A stretch of 64,000 nucleotides of DNA from Trametes villosa (taxonomy: Eukaryota; Basidiomycota; Agaricomycetes; Polyporales; Polyporaceae): positions 5,852,001 through 5,916,000 of the forward strand of contig PUDQ02000001.1 in NCBI GenBank assembly GCA_002964805.2, read 5' to 3'. The position numbers and the translations under genes are program-made. This document shows positions 10,202 through 21,421 of the stretch, piece by piece. Every line of letters begins with the position of its first letter. Within the stretch, counting starts at the first letter, position 1. A model generated the notes under the pieces. It was not told where the DNA came from and did no database searches. It saw only the letters and a list, made by a program, of their open reading frames with translations.

Positions 10202-13112
10202 TCAGTCGGAATCGTCGTCTTCAGCGAACACGCCCGCCGTCTCCGCCCGCATGCCCTCGATCCCCGTGTACGGAAGCTGGTCACGCATCCAGCGCCCCGG
10301 GAGCCAGTCAATACGGCACAACCCGGACCCAGTTGCAGACGCCAGCAGCGGCGTGCGCGCGAGGCCGTTCCCATCGTTCCATGCGACGCGATGGATGCCT
10401 ACTTCGGGCGGCCATGCGCCTGTGCCGACGGGCACTGGTTTGTTCTGGCGCGAAGCGGCGGGGCGGTTTTGTGTTTCCTGTACGAGGTATTGGTCAAGCG
10501 TATGCTGGACAAACGCAATAACGGTCGCCTACCTGAGGAAGGAAGTTCTCGAGCATCCTGTACTCGCCGACCGATCGGCTGTAGTCGAGCTGGTATATCT
10601 TGTGCTCAAGGAAAGGCTACATGCGATCAGTTGTTGCTCCATGGATCGACGATCCTGTGCGGCTTACCACAAGCCCTCCTCGCCTTGTGGTCCGCATCGT
10701 ATTCGTCGTCAACACGGAGCCGTCAGTTACCCCGATGGCCAGCTGCGGGTGGTAATCCGACGCCGACAGGCTCTGCACAAGCACAGAACTTCAGCAGCTT
10801 CCCCGCTCGCAGACAGCAGGGAACCATACCCAAATCGGCCCATTCGGCTCGAGCACCGTATGTCCCCTTCCGAGCGTGCTCGGCGCGACCGAGTACGCCT
10901 TGATCATGTTCTCGTGGTCGATCGTGACCGCGCTGCCCGTGTACGCGGAGAACTCCATCGCGGTCACGACGTCGCGCGTGCGGTTCACGGCGTTCCCGCG
11001 CATGTCGCGGATGTCGGTCACGCACTCGACGCCGTCGTAGCCCCCGCTCGCGATCACGGTCGGGTCGTCGTCGGTCGTGGCGCCTGAAGCGGAGCTGACG
11101 GGCGCGCGCACCCAGGAGAGGCTCCGGATCGCGGATTGGTGCGGCGTGAAGTAGTGTGTAGGCAGGAGCGCTACGTGTCCCTATCAGCGAAGTATCGTGC
11201 AGACTGAGGCAAATGGACCCACGTTGGTCGGTCGCAAAAGGCTCCCCGAAGAATGCCTTGTCGACATTGTACACTGCGATTGACCCTAGAAAACGCCAAG
11301 CAAGTCAAAACGATACACTGAAATAGAGCTAGTCGGTGAACTTACCGTTGGTACACCCAACTGCGATAACCTCGCTATTCGCCCAGTCGAAACACCAGCA
11401 CGACGTCTCTTGCAGTTCAATGCGCAACAATGGTTCGGACAACTTGACTTCCGCACGATATCAGCTGAAGCCATATCAGCAGTAAGAAGTGGGGTCACGG
11501 ACCAAGAACAGGCTGGTTGGGTGGGCGCTCGGCGGCACCCTGTACAGTGCGGGGATCCGGGACAGTGTAGAACGTCAAGGAGCCGTCTTCGAAGGTCCCA
11601 CCCAGGACGCCGAGCTTCCGCGGGGCATCTTGGCCTTCTCCAGGCCCCTGGCATGAATGTCAATCGCTGTTACAGTGTATACAGCGGCACGGTGTCTTAC
11701 TGTGACTGGGTCGTTCGAAGGTAGCGGGCACCACTTCAACTCAAACGCCGGCCCGCTCTCGATGCAAAGCACCATCTCGCAGCGCATCTCTCCCGAACCA
11801 TCCTCTCCCTGTGTTGTCGCATTCGAGCCTCCGTCGACCTCCATCAGCTCGCCTCCTGCGGCGGACGGCCCCAGACTCCAAATCTGAATGCACGCGGGGC
11901 TTGGCCGTTTCACGCGGGAGCCAACCATGGGAGAGTGCGCCTTCGAGGGGAACGGCGCGACGGCGAGATACTGCCGGAACTGGTGGTCTGCACGGGTGTT
12001 CCCCTCGACGTCAGAGATGATCCGGCTTTGACTTTGTGTGAATAGCACGCACGAGGCCTGTCGTCAGGGTGAATCGGACACCAGTCGAGGCCCCACACGG
12101 GGGCCCCTGCGTTGAATACGTGGGCTTTCTTGTTCGGGAAGAAATCCGCTGAAGGTACTGGGTCTGAACAAGAGCTGGATGTAGAAGCTGGGGACGTACA
12201 CATTTTGAGAGCGTCGAACATCTTCACTTCGCGGAGGGTTTGCTTGCCGAATGGGCCGAAGGAGCATGCGACTGGTGGTGGCGGTTTGAGAACTCCCTCG
12301 TCGGTCGTTCCGACGTCCGTGGGGAGATATGGGATAGCCTGCCTGAATTACAGTGAGTAAAGACCGCAGAATTGAAGTTCCACGGCATACTCGGGGGTGA
12401 GAGTCTGGTACTGCCGCAAAGCGATATGTTGGTGGACTCGAGGCCGCAGCTCCTTCTCCGTGGTCGCAGTCGTAGTGCCTGCCTCCTTGTACCAGCCGCG
12501 GTCCTCCGCGAGCTCCCATAGCGGCCCAGGACCGATGTTGTATCCCCAGGACTTGTTGACCCTATTGCTTACTACCTCATTTTCCGCCCATGCGTTCGTC
12601 AGTACGGTCGTCTCGGGCTGAAACATCGCTGGGGGCCTGGCGAGCCGCTCGATCTTGCCCTCCTTTTCGTAGACACCCGTCGAGCGATGCCGGTGGTGAA
12701 GGCTCGGTATCCCAGGAGTCTGTTTATTTGACGAGAGCGCAAGCCCTGGTATGAACGCGACGGAACGCCGCGGAGTGGCCTTTGCAGGTGTCTTCTTGGG
12801 CCTCGCTACGACGCTCGCAGACCCATAGTCGAACACGGATGGTTCTCTAGTGGAAGGCGCAGAGCGTTTCCGCTTGCGTGCTGGCGCGTCGTCCTCAGGT
12901 TCTTCGTCGGCGTCATCGAGTACCATGTCGTCCGCATCTTCGTCGGCCTCAGGCGCGTCCTCTGCGCCCGCCTCGATCGCAAAGTCGCTGCCACTGTCGT
13001 CGTCGAGCTCTTCCGGAGCGTTGGAGGGACCGGCTCCGTTTTCGTCTTCAGCCATTCCCATGAGGGCAGCGTAGTTGGGACGTGATGCCCTCGTGCGTAG
13101 CTGGCGCGTCAT
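10202..13112 (-). CDS. WD40 protein resembling TFIIIC subunit Tfc6/Sfc6 (GTF3C2)
   Basis: Roughly a dozen exons, with ends read as start ATG 13112 (MTRQLRTRASRPNYAALMG) and stop 10204-10202. An in-frame ATG at 13211 is possible but less likely. Residues 1 to about 120 are acidic and disordered with a basic K-R-K-R nuclear-signal-like patch, followed by an AT-hook-like R-P-K-K-T-P. The central part carries S-F-G-P-F-G-K-Q-T-L-R-E-V-K-M-F-D-A-L, then N-A-G-A-P-V-W-G-L-D-W-C-P and K-R-P-S-P-A-C-I-Q-I-W-S-L, then V-L-G-G-T-F-E-D-G-S-L. Later blades include S-G-G-Y-D-G and I-H-R-V-A-W-N. This order is that of the WD-repeat TFIIIC subunit, which helps recognise the tRNA B box. Clear junctions include C|GTGCGTGC...CAG|AC in the H-P-D-D-R-P-H-H region. 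Orthology needs a profile search; another nuclear WD40 protein is possible. Confidence 0.65.
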
Positions 13113-13481
13113 GTTCCGTGTTGCCCTTACTGAGCGTAATGGAGTTTGCGTCGAGTGCGGTTTATCTTGAAGATGGGCAGGGTATAAGGTTTCTAGCAGG
13201 CGTGAGCGCATATAAGGATTGCTTACGGTTTTTCCTTCAACTGCAAGGCGGGTTTATATTTTCACAACAGCTCTGAATGGCGCAAACCGCGGTAGAGCGC
13301 AGAGGTGGTAGTGGTTCTAGGATGGTATCCTAATCGGGAGGAGGCGTCTCGGATGTGCTGACGCCACCGCACGCGAGCGCGCAACCGTTCCGGATCCCGC
13401 GGTACCCGGACGCGCCCCATCCACTACACCCGATCCCCACGGGAAACATGGCCTCATCCACCAACGCTCTGTACGCCGGCC
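13113..13481. promoter_or_regulatory. Divergent promoter between the WD40 gene and an MDR gene
   Basis: 369 bp separating two outward-facing start codons, so both promoters must lie here or overlap. No TATA box at a standard distance is obvious for either side. Confidence 0.55.
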
Positions 13482-15000
13482 ATGGCTGCTGCAATTCGCA
13501 TTCCAACGACAACCAAAGCTCTTGTCTTGCGCAAGGCGGCGCAGGCGACTAAGCCTGTGTACCATGACGCTGTACTCGAGGACATCCCGCTTCCTGAGCT
13601 CAAGCCCGGACATGTCCTTGTCCGCATTCAGGCTGCCGCGTTCAACCATAGAGACGTGAGTGCCACCGTAGACTAGTTGCGAGGTTATCAGCTCAACGCG
13701 CGGTATATACAGCACTGGATCCGCAAGGGCATGTACCCCGGCATCGGGTTCGGGAGCGTCTTGGGCGCGGACGGCGCAGGTGTGCTCCGCCCTCAACGAC
13801 GTTGAAGTTCGTGAGCTCACAAACATGTACAGGCGTGGTGGTTGCCTCCGCACAGAAGGAAGATGCGCTACTGCAAAAGCGCGTCTTCCTTGTCCCCATG
13901 CGCGGATGGGAACGCGACCCAGACGCGCCTGAGCATCGGTGAGTGCACTCGCGAGCTGCCCATCCTGCCATGCCCGCTTACCCGCGTGTAGTTTCCACAT
14001 CCTCGGCGGTGGAAACACAACACCGCTCGGTACCTTCGCGCAGTACGTCGTCGTCGAGCGCGACCAGATCATCCCCACCCCGGAGCACCTCGACAACGTG
14101 CACGCCGCGGCGTGGCCCCTTGGCGCCGTCACCGCATGGAGGTCCGCTCGCCCCCTCTTCTCTCTTTCATCCTGAGCATTAAACTAAGCGGACCCTCTGG
14201 TGCTGCAGGGCGACGATGGTGAACGGCGCGGTGCAGCCGGGCGACAACGTGCTCATCACGGGTATCGGCGGCGGCGTCGCGCTCATCGCGCTCCAGCTGT
14301 GCGTCGCGCGCGGCGCGAACGTGTACGTCACGAGCGGGAGCGCGGACAAGATCCAGCGGGCGGTCGCGCTCGGGGCCAAGGGCGGCGTCTCTTACAAAGC
14401 CGGTGCGCCCCTCTCTCTGCGCTGGGAGTCATAGCGGCCTTTGCTGAACGCGCGAGCAGACGACTGGCCCAAGCAGCTCGGGAAGCTGTTGAAACGGGAC
14501 GGCGCGTCGGCGCTGAGCGTGGTTATTGATGCGGGCGGGGGCGATATCTTGGGCAAGACCTCGGGCATCTTGAAGCCCGGCGGACGCGTCGTGGTGTATG
14601 GCATGTCAGTCGCCCTGCCACCCTCCTCTCCATCGCGGATTTGTGCCTAATGTGTGTCGGCATACAGGCACGCAGCTTCGAAAGTGACGATGACGATGCG
14701 CGAGGTGCTCAAGAACCAGAAGCTCCTTGGTGCGCCTCCCTGCACCCGTGCTACAATCCGGAGCCCGCATCTGACATTGCACCAGGCTCGACGATGGGCT
14801 CGAAGCAAGACCTGCTCGACGCGACCGCCTTCCTCGCGCAGCACCGCATTGTTCCCGTCGTCTCGGACGTCCTCGACGGCCTCGCGTCCGCCACGCGCGG
14901 CTTCGAAATCCTCGAGCGCGGGGAACAGTTTGGCAAGGTCGTCATCCGCGTTGCCGACGCTGACTCGTCCGTCGCCAAGACGTTCCCTGCGAAGCTGTGA
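13482..15000 (+). CDS. Medium-chain dehydrogenase/reductase (zinc-type alcohol dehydrogenase-like / quinone oxidoreductase class)
   Basis: Eight exons (13482-13655, 13713-13779, 13833-13938, 13992-14141, 14209-14402, 14460-14604, 14668-14729, 14786-15000) give 370 aa in whole codons. The N-terminal GroES-like half shows V-L-V-R-I-Q-A-A-A-F-N-H-R-D and the Rossmann half shows N-V-L-I-T-G-I-G-G-G-V-A, the NAD(P)-binding loop. The C-terminus D-G-L-A-S-A-T-R-G-F-E-I-L is typical of MDR enzymes. I see no Cys/His set for a catalytic zinc, so the enzyme is probably of the zinc-free class. It resembles fungal/bacterial YogA-like proteins. The substrate is unknown. A cytosolic location is inferred from the lack of targeting signals. 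Confidence 0.9.
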
Positions 15001-15432
15001 GCGATCGTGCATGCGAGTCGACGATACCCCGGATCGTCCGGGCATGGTTGGCATACTAGGATACGGGGGAGATCTAAGTGTATATCAGTATGTACAACAA
15101 TCCTAAGGCCTATGCTATGACGACATGAGAAACTAGATATGTACACGGGAGAGACAAGGACGTAACTGGGGACGCGGGTCCCGGGAGCAGAGACATAAGA
15201 CATGAGACCCGGATGGGACGCAGCTAGGACATGACAAAACATCAAACATGACTAGTCCAGCGGGCGGGGCCGGCTAGTAGGTAGGTGAGGGTGGAGGGAG
15301 CAGCGTACGAGGCACATATGGTCCTCCGCGCTGCCACAACAACATTACGGGGATCCTGAGGTAATAAGCATTCGCCCAGTGCACATATCGCGGGGAGACG
15401 TGGAGCACTACACAGCGCAGCCCGCCGGGCGC
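15001..15432. other. Convergent 3' intergenic region
   Basis: 432 bp between two stop codons (MDR gene and SLC44 gene). Nothing but presumed 3' UTRs is seen. Confidence 0.5.
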
Positions 15433-18136
15433 TCAGAACAAGTCGCTCCCGGGGAACAGCTGGCTCTCCTCCACGTCCTCCTCGTCGCTCTCCAGCGGCG
15501 GCTCCAGCCTCTGCACGGGCAGCCCCGCGCGCGAACGGCCCGGGCCCATCCCCACCTCCGACGGCACGCGCTGGCTCAGCGGCAGCCGCGCCGCGGATAC
15601 GTTCGCCTGCGAGTGCACGCCCGACGACGCGGGCGAGTACGGGTCGTACGCGTGCTCGGGCACGTCGTCTGATAGCGGCGAGTTGTCCTCCACTTCGAAG
15701 GGGTCGGGCGTGGGGTCGCGGCGCGGCGCAGCATGTGGGGGGAGAGGTTGCTGCCGGGGCGGTGGAGAGGCCGGTAGTGGTTGGCGGCGGTCGCGTTGCG
15801 AGGGCACGGCGGCGACTGGGTGCGGAGATTGCACAGGGGGTGCGTGGGCGGGTTGGGTGCGCTGGGCGTTGCGGTTCTCGTACTCGAACTGCATAACGAG
15901 TGAGCATGATGCAATATAAATAAGGGAGGTGGACTTACAGCAGCAAAAACCTCATCCCGGCGATGCTCTCCTGCATCCTTGTCTATACAATAGCAGATGT
16001 ATAGAGTATCCGCGCTGTTCGTGCATGTTACTGACTATCCAAGACTGAGAAAAATATGAGAATAACTTACGTATCCTTGACAAGACCGATACAGAACATG
16101 CCGACAAGTGCGGTGACCAGTCCAGCGAGTAGCGATGCAGACAACGCGGAATCCGGAGCGTTCAGAGTGTGCGCGACGAAAAGGTAGGTGAGCAGCGCGA
16201 ACGGGAACGTCAGGGTCAGTGGTGCGACGGTCAAGATGGTGAGTGAAGCTAATGGATCAGCAGGTGAGTACTGGGCCCCAACCGAACGGAACGAATGCAC
16301 GTACGCTCAGTCTTAAACCGTCGTCTGTAGTTCACCACAGCCGGATTCTCCACCGCGCTCGTGAGCGCCCGGGACCGGCGCGCGCTCGCGAAGAACGCGT
16401 CGCCCGTCAGCCCAGTGTACACAAGCGCGTACGTGCTCAGTGAGCTGGTGACCGCTTCGAGGTAGCCGACGGCCATGCCCGCGCCAACGCTCACGACGCG
16501 CATGTACGGCGGAAGGTACGCGGGAAGGGCGCGTAGACCGAGCGTGATGAGGCCGAGGAGGCGGATGCCTGTTACGATGAGCGCGGAGAGCACGATCGTC
16601 CCCAGCGACGGCTGGGTTGCCCGCGTGAGCGAGGCATGGATCGTATGTGTCGAGGTGGGTGGTGGTGGAGGTAGAACGGGGCTGTGTGCAGGGTAAGCGA
16701 ACGGAAACCCGTGAAACTACTGATCGGCTTACTCTGCAAAATACCACGCGCCAATGACACCCGAACAAGCCACGCGTAGGAGGCCGCGCGCGACGCCCCA
16801 TGTCCACAGCCAGATACTGATGGTGGCTGCGATCGCCCAGTGCGCCCATTCGCTTACATGCCAAGCAGACCGCGTCGGGCTCACCGGCGTGTAAACACCG
16901 ACGAGGAGCAGCCGGAACGCCAGAGTGATGAAGGGAATGGAGAGGAGCAGCATCGCGAGGAGTACTGCGGGCGAGAGCGCGAGGAGGAACGGGTTCTCCA
17001 TGAGTAGCCGGGTTGTCAGCGTGAGTAGCGAGGAGGCTGTGTGGATATCGCGCGGGAGGTTCAATAGTCGTCGTCCGGTGAGGAATGCGAGGACCAGAGG
17101 AACCAGAGAGAACAGTCGTAGACTGACAGGGCAGGAGAATGAGCAGGGCGTATGCACATGACAGCATGGGGACTCACCCGACTGTTTCTCCCCATGTTGG
17201 CACTTGGTCTCCGTCCCACATGAAGCTCCCGATGAAGGCCCATAGCGCCGAGATGAGGAGGGTAGCCGGGATGAACACAGAGGTGGCCACCATGACGGGC
17301 TTGACGAAGACCCGCAGCAAGAATATGTGCACATAGCAGACGACAGCACTCAGAGATGTCAGGATGGTGAGTAGAGGCACAGTGTGCAGGAGCGTGAAGT
17401 AGGAGGTCTTGCGGCGGTTCGCAGGCTCATGTGTGAGGAAGAGCACTAGGATCGAGCCTACCACGCATACGCTGACACCGGCGCACCAGACCGTGGTCCA
17501 CACGGAGTCATTGAACTTGCGCCGATTCCGAGGGACATAGCGTGGGTCGGGTAGTGAGAAGACGTCAACTGGTCGTGTGCGGCCGTCTCGGGGTAGAAGG
17601 GATTCCGTTAGTGATAAGGATACGGCGGTGCGGGGAGGTGGTGGGGGCTGCGGAGACGGGGCATACGGTCGATGTGCGTGATGAGGGGAAGGAGAGCGAG
17701 GATGGAGTATATCGGGTGGTGGATTGTAAGAGTCGGCCGAGGAGTTTGACGGGGAAGGGGAAGGGGATCGGAGCGGAGAGGCATGTGCAAGCCATCCCTT
17801 ACCTCCATCCCCTTCCGACACGCCCAACAGCGGTATTGACGCGGCCTGCTGTCGAGATACGCCAGGCTCATCTTCGTCCAGCCGGAGATATGGATCCTCT
17901 TCCTCCTCATGCTCATACTGCGGCGGCTGTGGCTCCCGGACGGTGGTCCTGCTCATGCTGCTCGCACGGAGGTGGGGATCGTCCATGTCGTCGAGATCGG
18001 CCTCATGGACATTACCTGCATGGGACCCATTGTCGGTCGAGAACGAGTAGAAGAGGGGCTGAGAGGAGGACAGACTAGATGCAGTGGTCTGTCTGTTCAA
18101 GAACTGAGATGCGTACGCCGCGAATGAAGCTGTCAT
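15433..18136 (-). CDS. SLC44/CTL (choline transporter-like, Pns1/Ctl1) membrane protein
   Basis: Six exons (18136-17178, 17122-16733, 16681-16305, 16248-16071, 16014-15939, 15888-15433) give 811 aa. The true start is the ATG at 18136; an upstream in-frame codon at 18148 is GTG. The first about 225 residues are cytosolic, Pro/Ser-rich and disordered. About ten hydrophobic segments follow, starting with V-W-C-A-G-V-S-V-C-V-V-G-S and including runs near L-L-T-I-L-T-S-L-S-A-V-V. The family signature D-T-L-Y-I-C-Y-C-I-D-K-D-A-G comes after the last helices, as in SLC44 proteins. A second acidic/Pro-rich tail of about 150 residues ends the protein. The long tails make it closer in size to fungal Ctl1-type than to the shorter Pns1. 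Function as a choline/ethanolamine transporter or an Atg9-linked factor is family-based inference. Confidence 0.82.
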
Positions 18137-18642
18137 CGCGTTGTGCACCGCCTATGAGCCCAGGAATTGCGCCAGAGTCAAGGACGCAGAGCGGGCAGAA
18201 GCGAGGTGAAAAATGAGGAGGGGGAGGTGGAGGTCGGGGTGAGGGTTACGTAGACACCGTTAGCGACAGTCAACATGCCTCCCGAGCTCAGACCGCTAAA
18301 CTGACTCCATCCTCTCTCCGAGCTGTGCACAGCTCTCCCTCTCACTCAACTGTGTTCTGTCTGGCTCAATATCAAGCATCATACACAAGAGGCCTCGAGA
18401 TGGAATAGGTCCTGGTCTGTATCCTCGCAGTGTAAGTTACAGTGGCGGACCACAACCATGTCGGGGTGCGGGGCCACGCGCTGACGGCATGGCCATCAAG
18501 CGCCTCGCGGTCCGGCGTTTCTTACGAACGACCGCCATCCACCTCTATCCACCTCCATCCACCCGCTCGATATATGCACCTCAGCTTGGTTAGATACACC
18601 CTCTCTGACTTTGCAGCTCTCTCGTGAGCCTGGGGGTATAAT
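18137..18642. promoter_or_regulatory. Divergent promoter between the SLC44 gene and the F-box/LRR gene
   Basis: 506 bp with two outward starts. It contains a short imperfect tandem of CCATCCACCT units near 18534-18557 and a TATATG at 18571. No other gene is seen. Confidence 0.5.
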
Positions 18643-20771
18643 ATGCCGCTGAAAACTCTTTGGAACGATGACGTTCTCTGCGAAGTACTCTACCATCTCG
18701 CGCCTTCGACCTTTCCCGCATCAAAAGAGGATAGAGCAGGCTTGGCAGCTCTAGCTGTATGTGCAAGAGTCAGCAAATCATTCTACGGCCCTGCAACCGA
18801 TTTTCTTTGGCGGGAGATCGATTCCCTGGCCTTGTTAATGAGCGCCCTGACACCCCCTATATCGAAGACGGAGGGTATTCATCGCAGAACATATGTACGT
18901 ACTGTTGTGCGCATCCGGTCTGCTCCGTTCGTTTATACCGCCAAGTTTTGCACCATTCCAAGACGATAGCGTAGTCATTGGCAGGATCCTTCCGCCTCTG
19001 GTCTTCTGTCTTTGGGGTTGTGCTTTGATTCGGGGTAACGTGCGGGCAGGGACATCTCTTGACGAGGAGACTCGGGGGGCAGGGACATCTCTTGACGAGG
19101 AGACTCGGGTCTTCCTATCCCCCTCAGAGGATGAGCTATTGATCCGCCAGATTTGGCCATTTAGTTGGGACGGCTGCGAATGGCGCGGGCGTGCCTATTA
19201 CGCGTGCAGTGATTGCTCACCTCGAGCGTATGCCAACAGTGGGAATGGGACTGGCCCAGTGGAAGGGGAAGTGCGGTTCCAGTACAGGTGGAAGTGACCG
19301 TCCAAGCCAGGCCCATCGCGAACATGGTTCCACCCGTCTGTGGCTGAGGGGACATAGCGTGTTCATCTCCCGCTCACCATGAGTCGCTAACGACCTTGTT
19401 GATCCGTAGACTATGAACGGACCCATCCCCGAATGCTATCTTACGCGTTTTCGATACTACGCCAGCAGAGTGCGCAAGCTCGTCTATCTCGCGGGGCGAG
19501 ACAGGATACAGCCCGCTATCCTGACGGAGCTCCAGAGTCGGGCGGCCGGTCAGCCGCTGTTCCCCAACCTGAGGTCGCTTTTCTGGAGCCAACCAGCCGC
19601 CCCTAGCATACTAGAAATCCTACCGGTCCTCTCACCTTCCCTACGCGAGCTATGTATTGCGGAGATCGGCGCTCATGGCAGCTCCGTATCCTCACCAGGC
19701 GCGCAGTCCAGCGCGAGCTTCTGTTTCGGTCGGTTCATACACGCCCTCAGCGCGGCAGCACCCTCCCTCGAGATGCTCACCCTCTCGGGGTACATCCACC
19801 CGTCCTTCATCATCTGCATCGACGAGCTCAAGCAATTGCGAGCTCTCAACGTCGTCAACTTCGCCCAGCACGGCTTCGGCGAGGACTACCTCCCCTTTGT
19901 CCGCTCCTGCGCCGCGCTCTCACACCTCCGCGAGCTGGGCATCAACCTCTCCACGGACGAGACACACCATGCACACAGCTCAAGCCCGACCGTCGCGGCC
20001 GTTGCGGATCCCAGCGCCGACAGCGACTTCGCCGGCTTCCACAGCCTGCGCGCGCTCCGTGTGCACGGCTCGCTCGCGCTCATTGCCCGCTTCCTGTCGC
20101 ACGTCTCCTCCACCGAGCTCTCGTCCTTCGGCGTGTTCGTGCCTCGCCCGGACCGTCTCGAGGACTACCGCCTGTGCCTCGACGCGCTCTGCACGCGATT
20201 CGCTACGTCCCTCCGCTCGGTGCGCTTCTCGGGCACCTGGACGGGCACGCTGGCGTCACTTGCGCGCCCCATGGACGTCCTCGCTCCGCTTCTGCGCCTC
20301 CCGCAGCTCGAGGAGCTCTGTATCATCTCCGGCACGGGCGTCGCTGCCTCGCTTGCCGCAGAGGACGCCCTCGCGCTCGCGAAGGCGTGGCCGGGCCTAC
20401 GCGAGCTCAAGCTGCTGTACCAGGCCGTACCTGCGGCGCTCCCCATCGATGCCCTCGGCGCGTTTGCAGAGCACTGTCCGCTCCTGCGCACGCTCTGGCT
20501 CGCCTCGGTGGACCTGCGCGGGGCGGGCAAGCGCGACTTGGGGGCGTGCAAGGCGTCGGACCATGGACTCCGGCATATATGGCTCGCAGGCGACATGGTG
20601 TCCGCGGACGTGCATCGAATCGCGCAGTTCGTGGACAGGATGTTTCCCTCGGTCGATCCGCGGCCTGTCGAGCTTCCATGGCATCCGGGGCAGACAGAGG
20701 GGGGGTGGGAGCGGCTGCTCGTTTCCTTGCGCGAAGTCCGGCGCGCGGGGGCTGTTCTACGGCCGGTATAG
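18643..20771 (+). CDS. F-box/LRR-like protein with one unusually long intron
   Basis: Two exons, 18643-18894 and 19410-20771, join in phase 0 (T-Y|T-M-N-G-P-I-P) and give 537 aa. The N-terminus M-P-L-K-T-L-W-N-D-D-V-L-C-E-V-L followed by C-A-R-V-S-K-S-F-Y-G-P-A-T-D-F-L-W-R-E-I is the F-box-like pattern of agaricomycete proteins. Downstream are irregular leucine-rich repeats, for example L-F-P-N-L-R-S-L-F-W, L-R-E-L-C-I, L-E-M-L-T-L-S and L-R-A-L-R-V-H-G-S-L. Such proteins are presumed substrate adaptors of SCF ubiquitin ligases; the target is unknown. The intron of 515 nt (18895-19409, GTACGT...GTAG) is about ten times longer than most here and contains a 33-bp tandem duplication and a 134-codon open frame. 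Extra exons inside that stretch cannot be excluded. Confidence 0.8.
19045..19109 (+). repeat. Two-copy tandem repeat, period 33 bp
   Basis: The 32-bp unit beginning GGCAGGGACATCTCTTGACG occurs at 19045-19076 and again, identically, at 19078-19109. It lies within the long intron of the F-box/LRR gene. The period is a multiple of three, so the open frame across it repeats A-G-T-S-L-D-E-E-T-R. Perfect identity implies a recent duplication. Confidence 0.95.
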
Positions 20772-21421
20772 GATGTGTCGTGGTATGTGTTGGTTGGCTG
20801 TGTCTTCTACTACTGAACGCTCATTATTGCCGGATCTATAGCCGGTGGCCAAGGATGCATTCTGCCCGTCGATTGGCTACTTCCGAGATTCTGAAACGCC
20901 TTGTAGATCTCAAGCACGGACCGCGAGATGCTCGGTCCGTCATTCACTCTTTGTCACCTTACTGCTTCACAGCCCTTCTCTCTTGCATACACCTTACAAT
21001 CTAAATCTCTGGCTCTCGATCCTAAGCTCTCCAACTCCTTGCATATACATTTGTACATCTGTCTCGTCGCTCTCCCCAGTTTCGCATGGTTCTGCTGCTC
21101 TATCCAATCGCTCTCCTGTTGCCCGCTGTTCCTCGCTGTTGAAAAGCTATACATATGTCCCGGAGATCATCGCCGAGATGTCCCAAAATGCTTCCGTCTA
21201 TTCTGTGTACATGGTCACCGTGCTGATTAAATTACATACGTTATGGGCGTGCCCGATACTACTAAGATCCCGAGTGTGTAAAGTGAGTGACGATGATGAT
21301 AATGCTTGGCCGAGCGTGCAGTGCACCCAAGCCGGATGACGGCCTATAAAATAAGTGGCCGCGGGTTACCTCTCCCCCTCCCCTTCCCGCCTCCTGTTCC
21401 CCGCCTCTTGCTCCTCCGCGC
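20772..21421. other. Convergent 3' intergenic region
   Basis: 650 bp between the F-box/LRR stop and the GT8 stop. It is AT-richer than the coding flanks, with ACATACG/TATACAT stretches. Open frames of up to 164 codons lack domains and are considered chance. Confidence 0.5.

Noticed and set aside
18136..18148. Start of the SLC44 gene at 18148
   Set aside because: The codon there is GTG. The first ATG in frame is at 18136.
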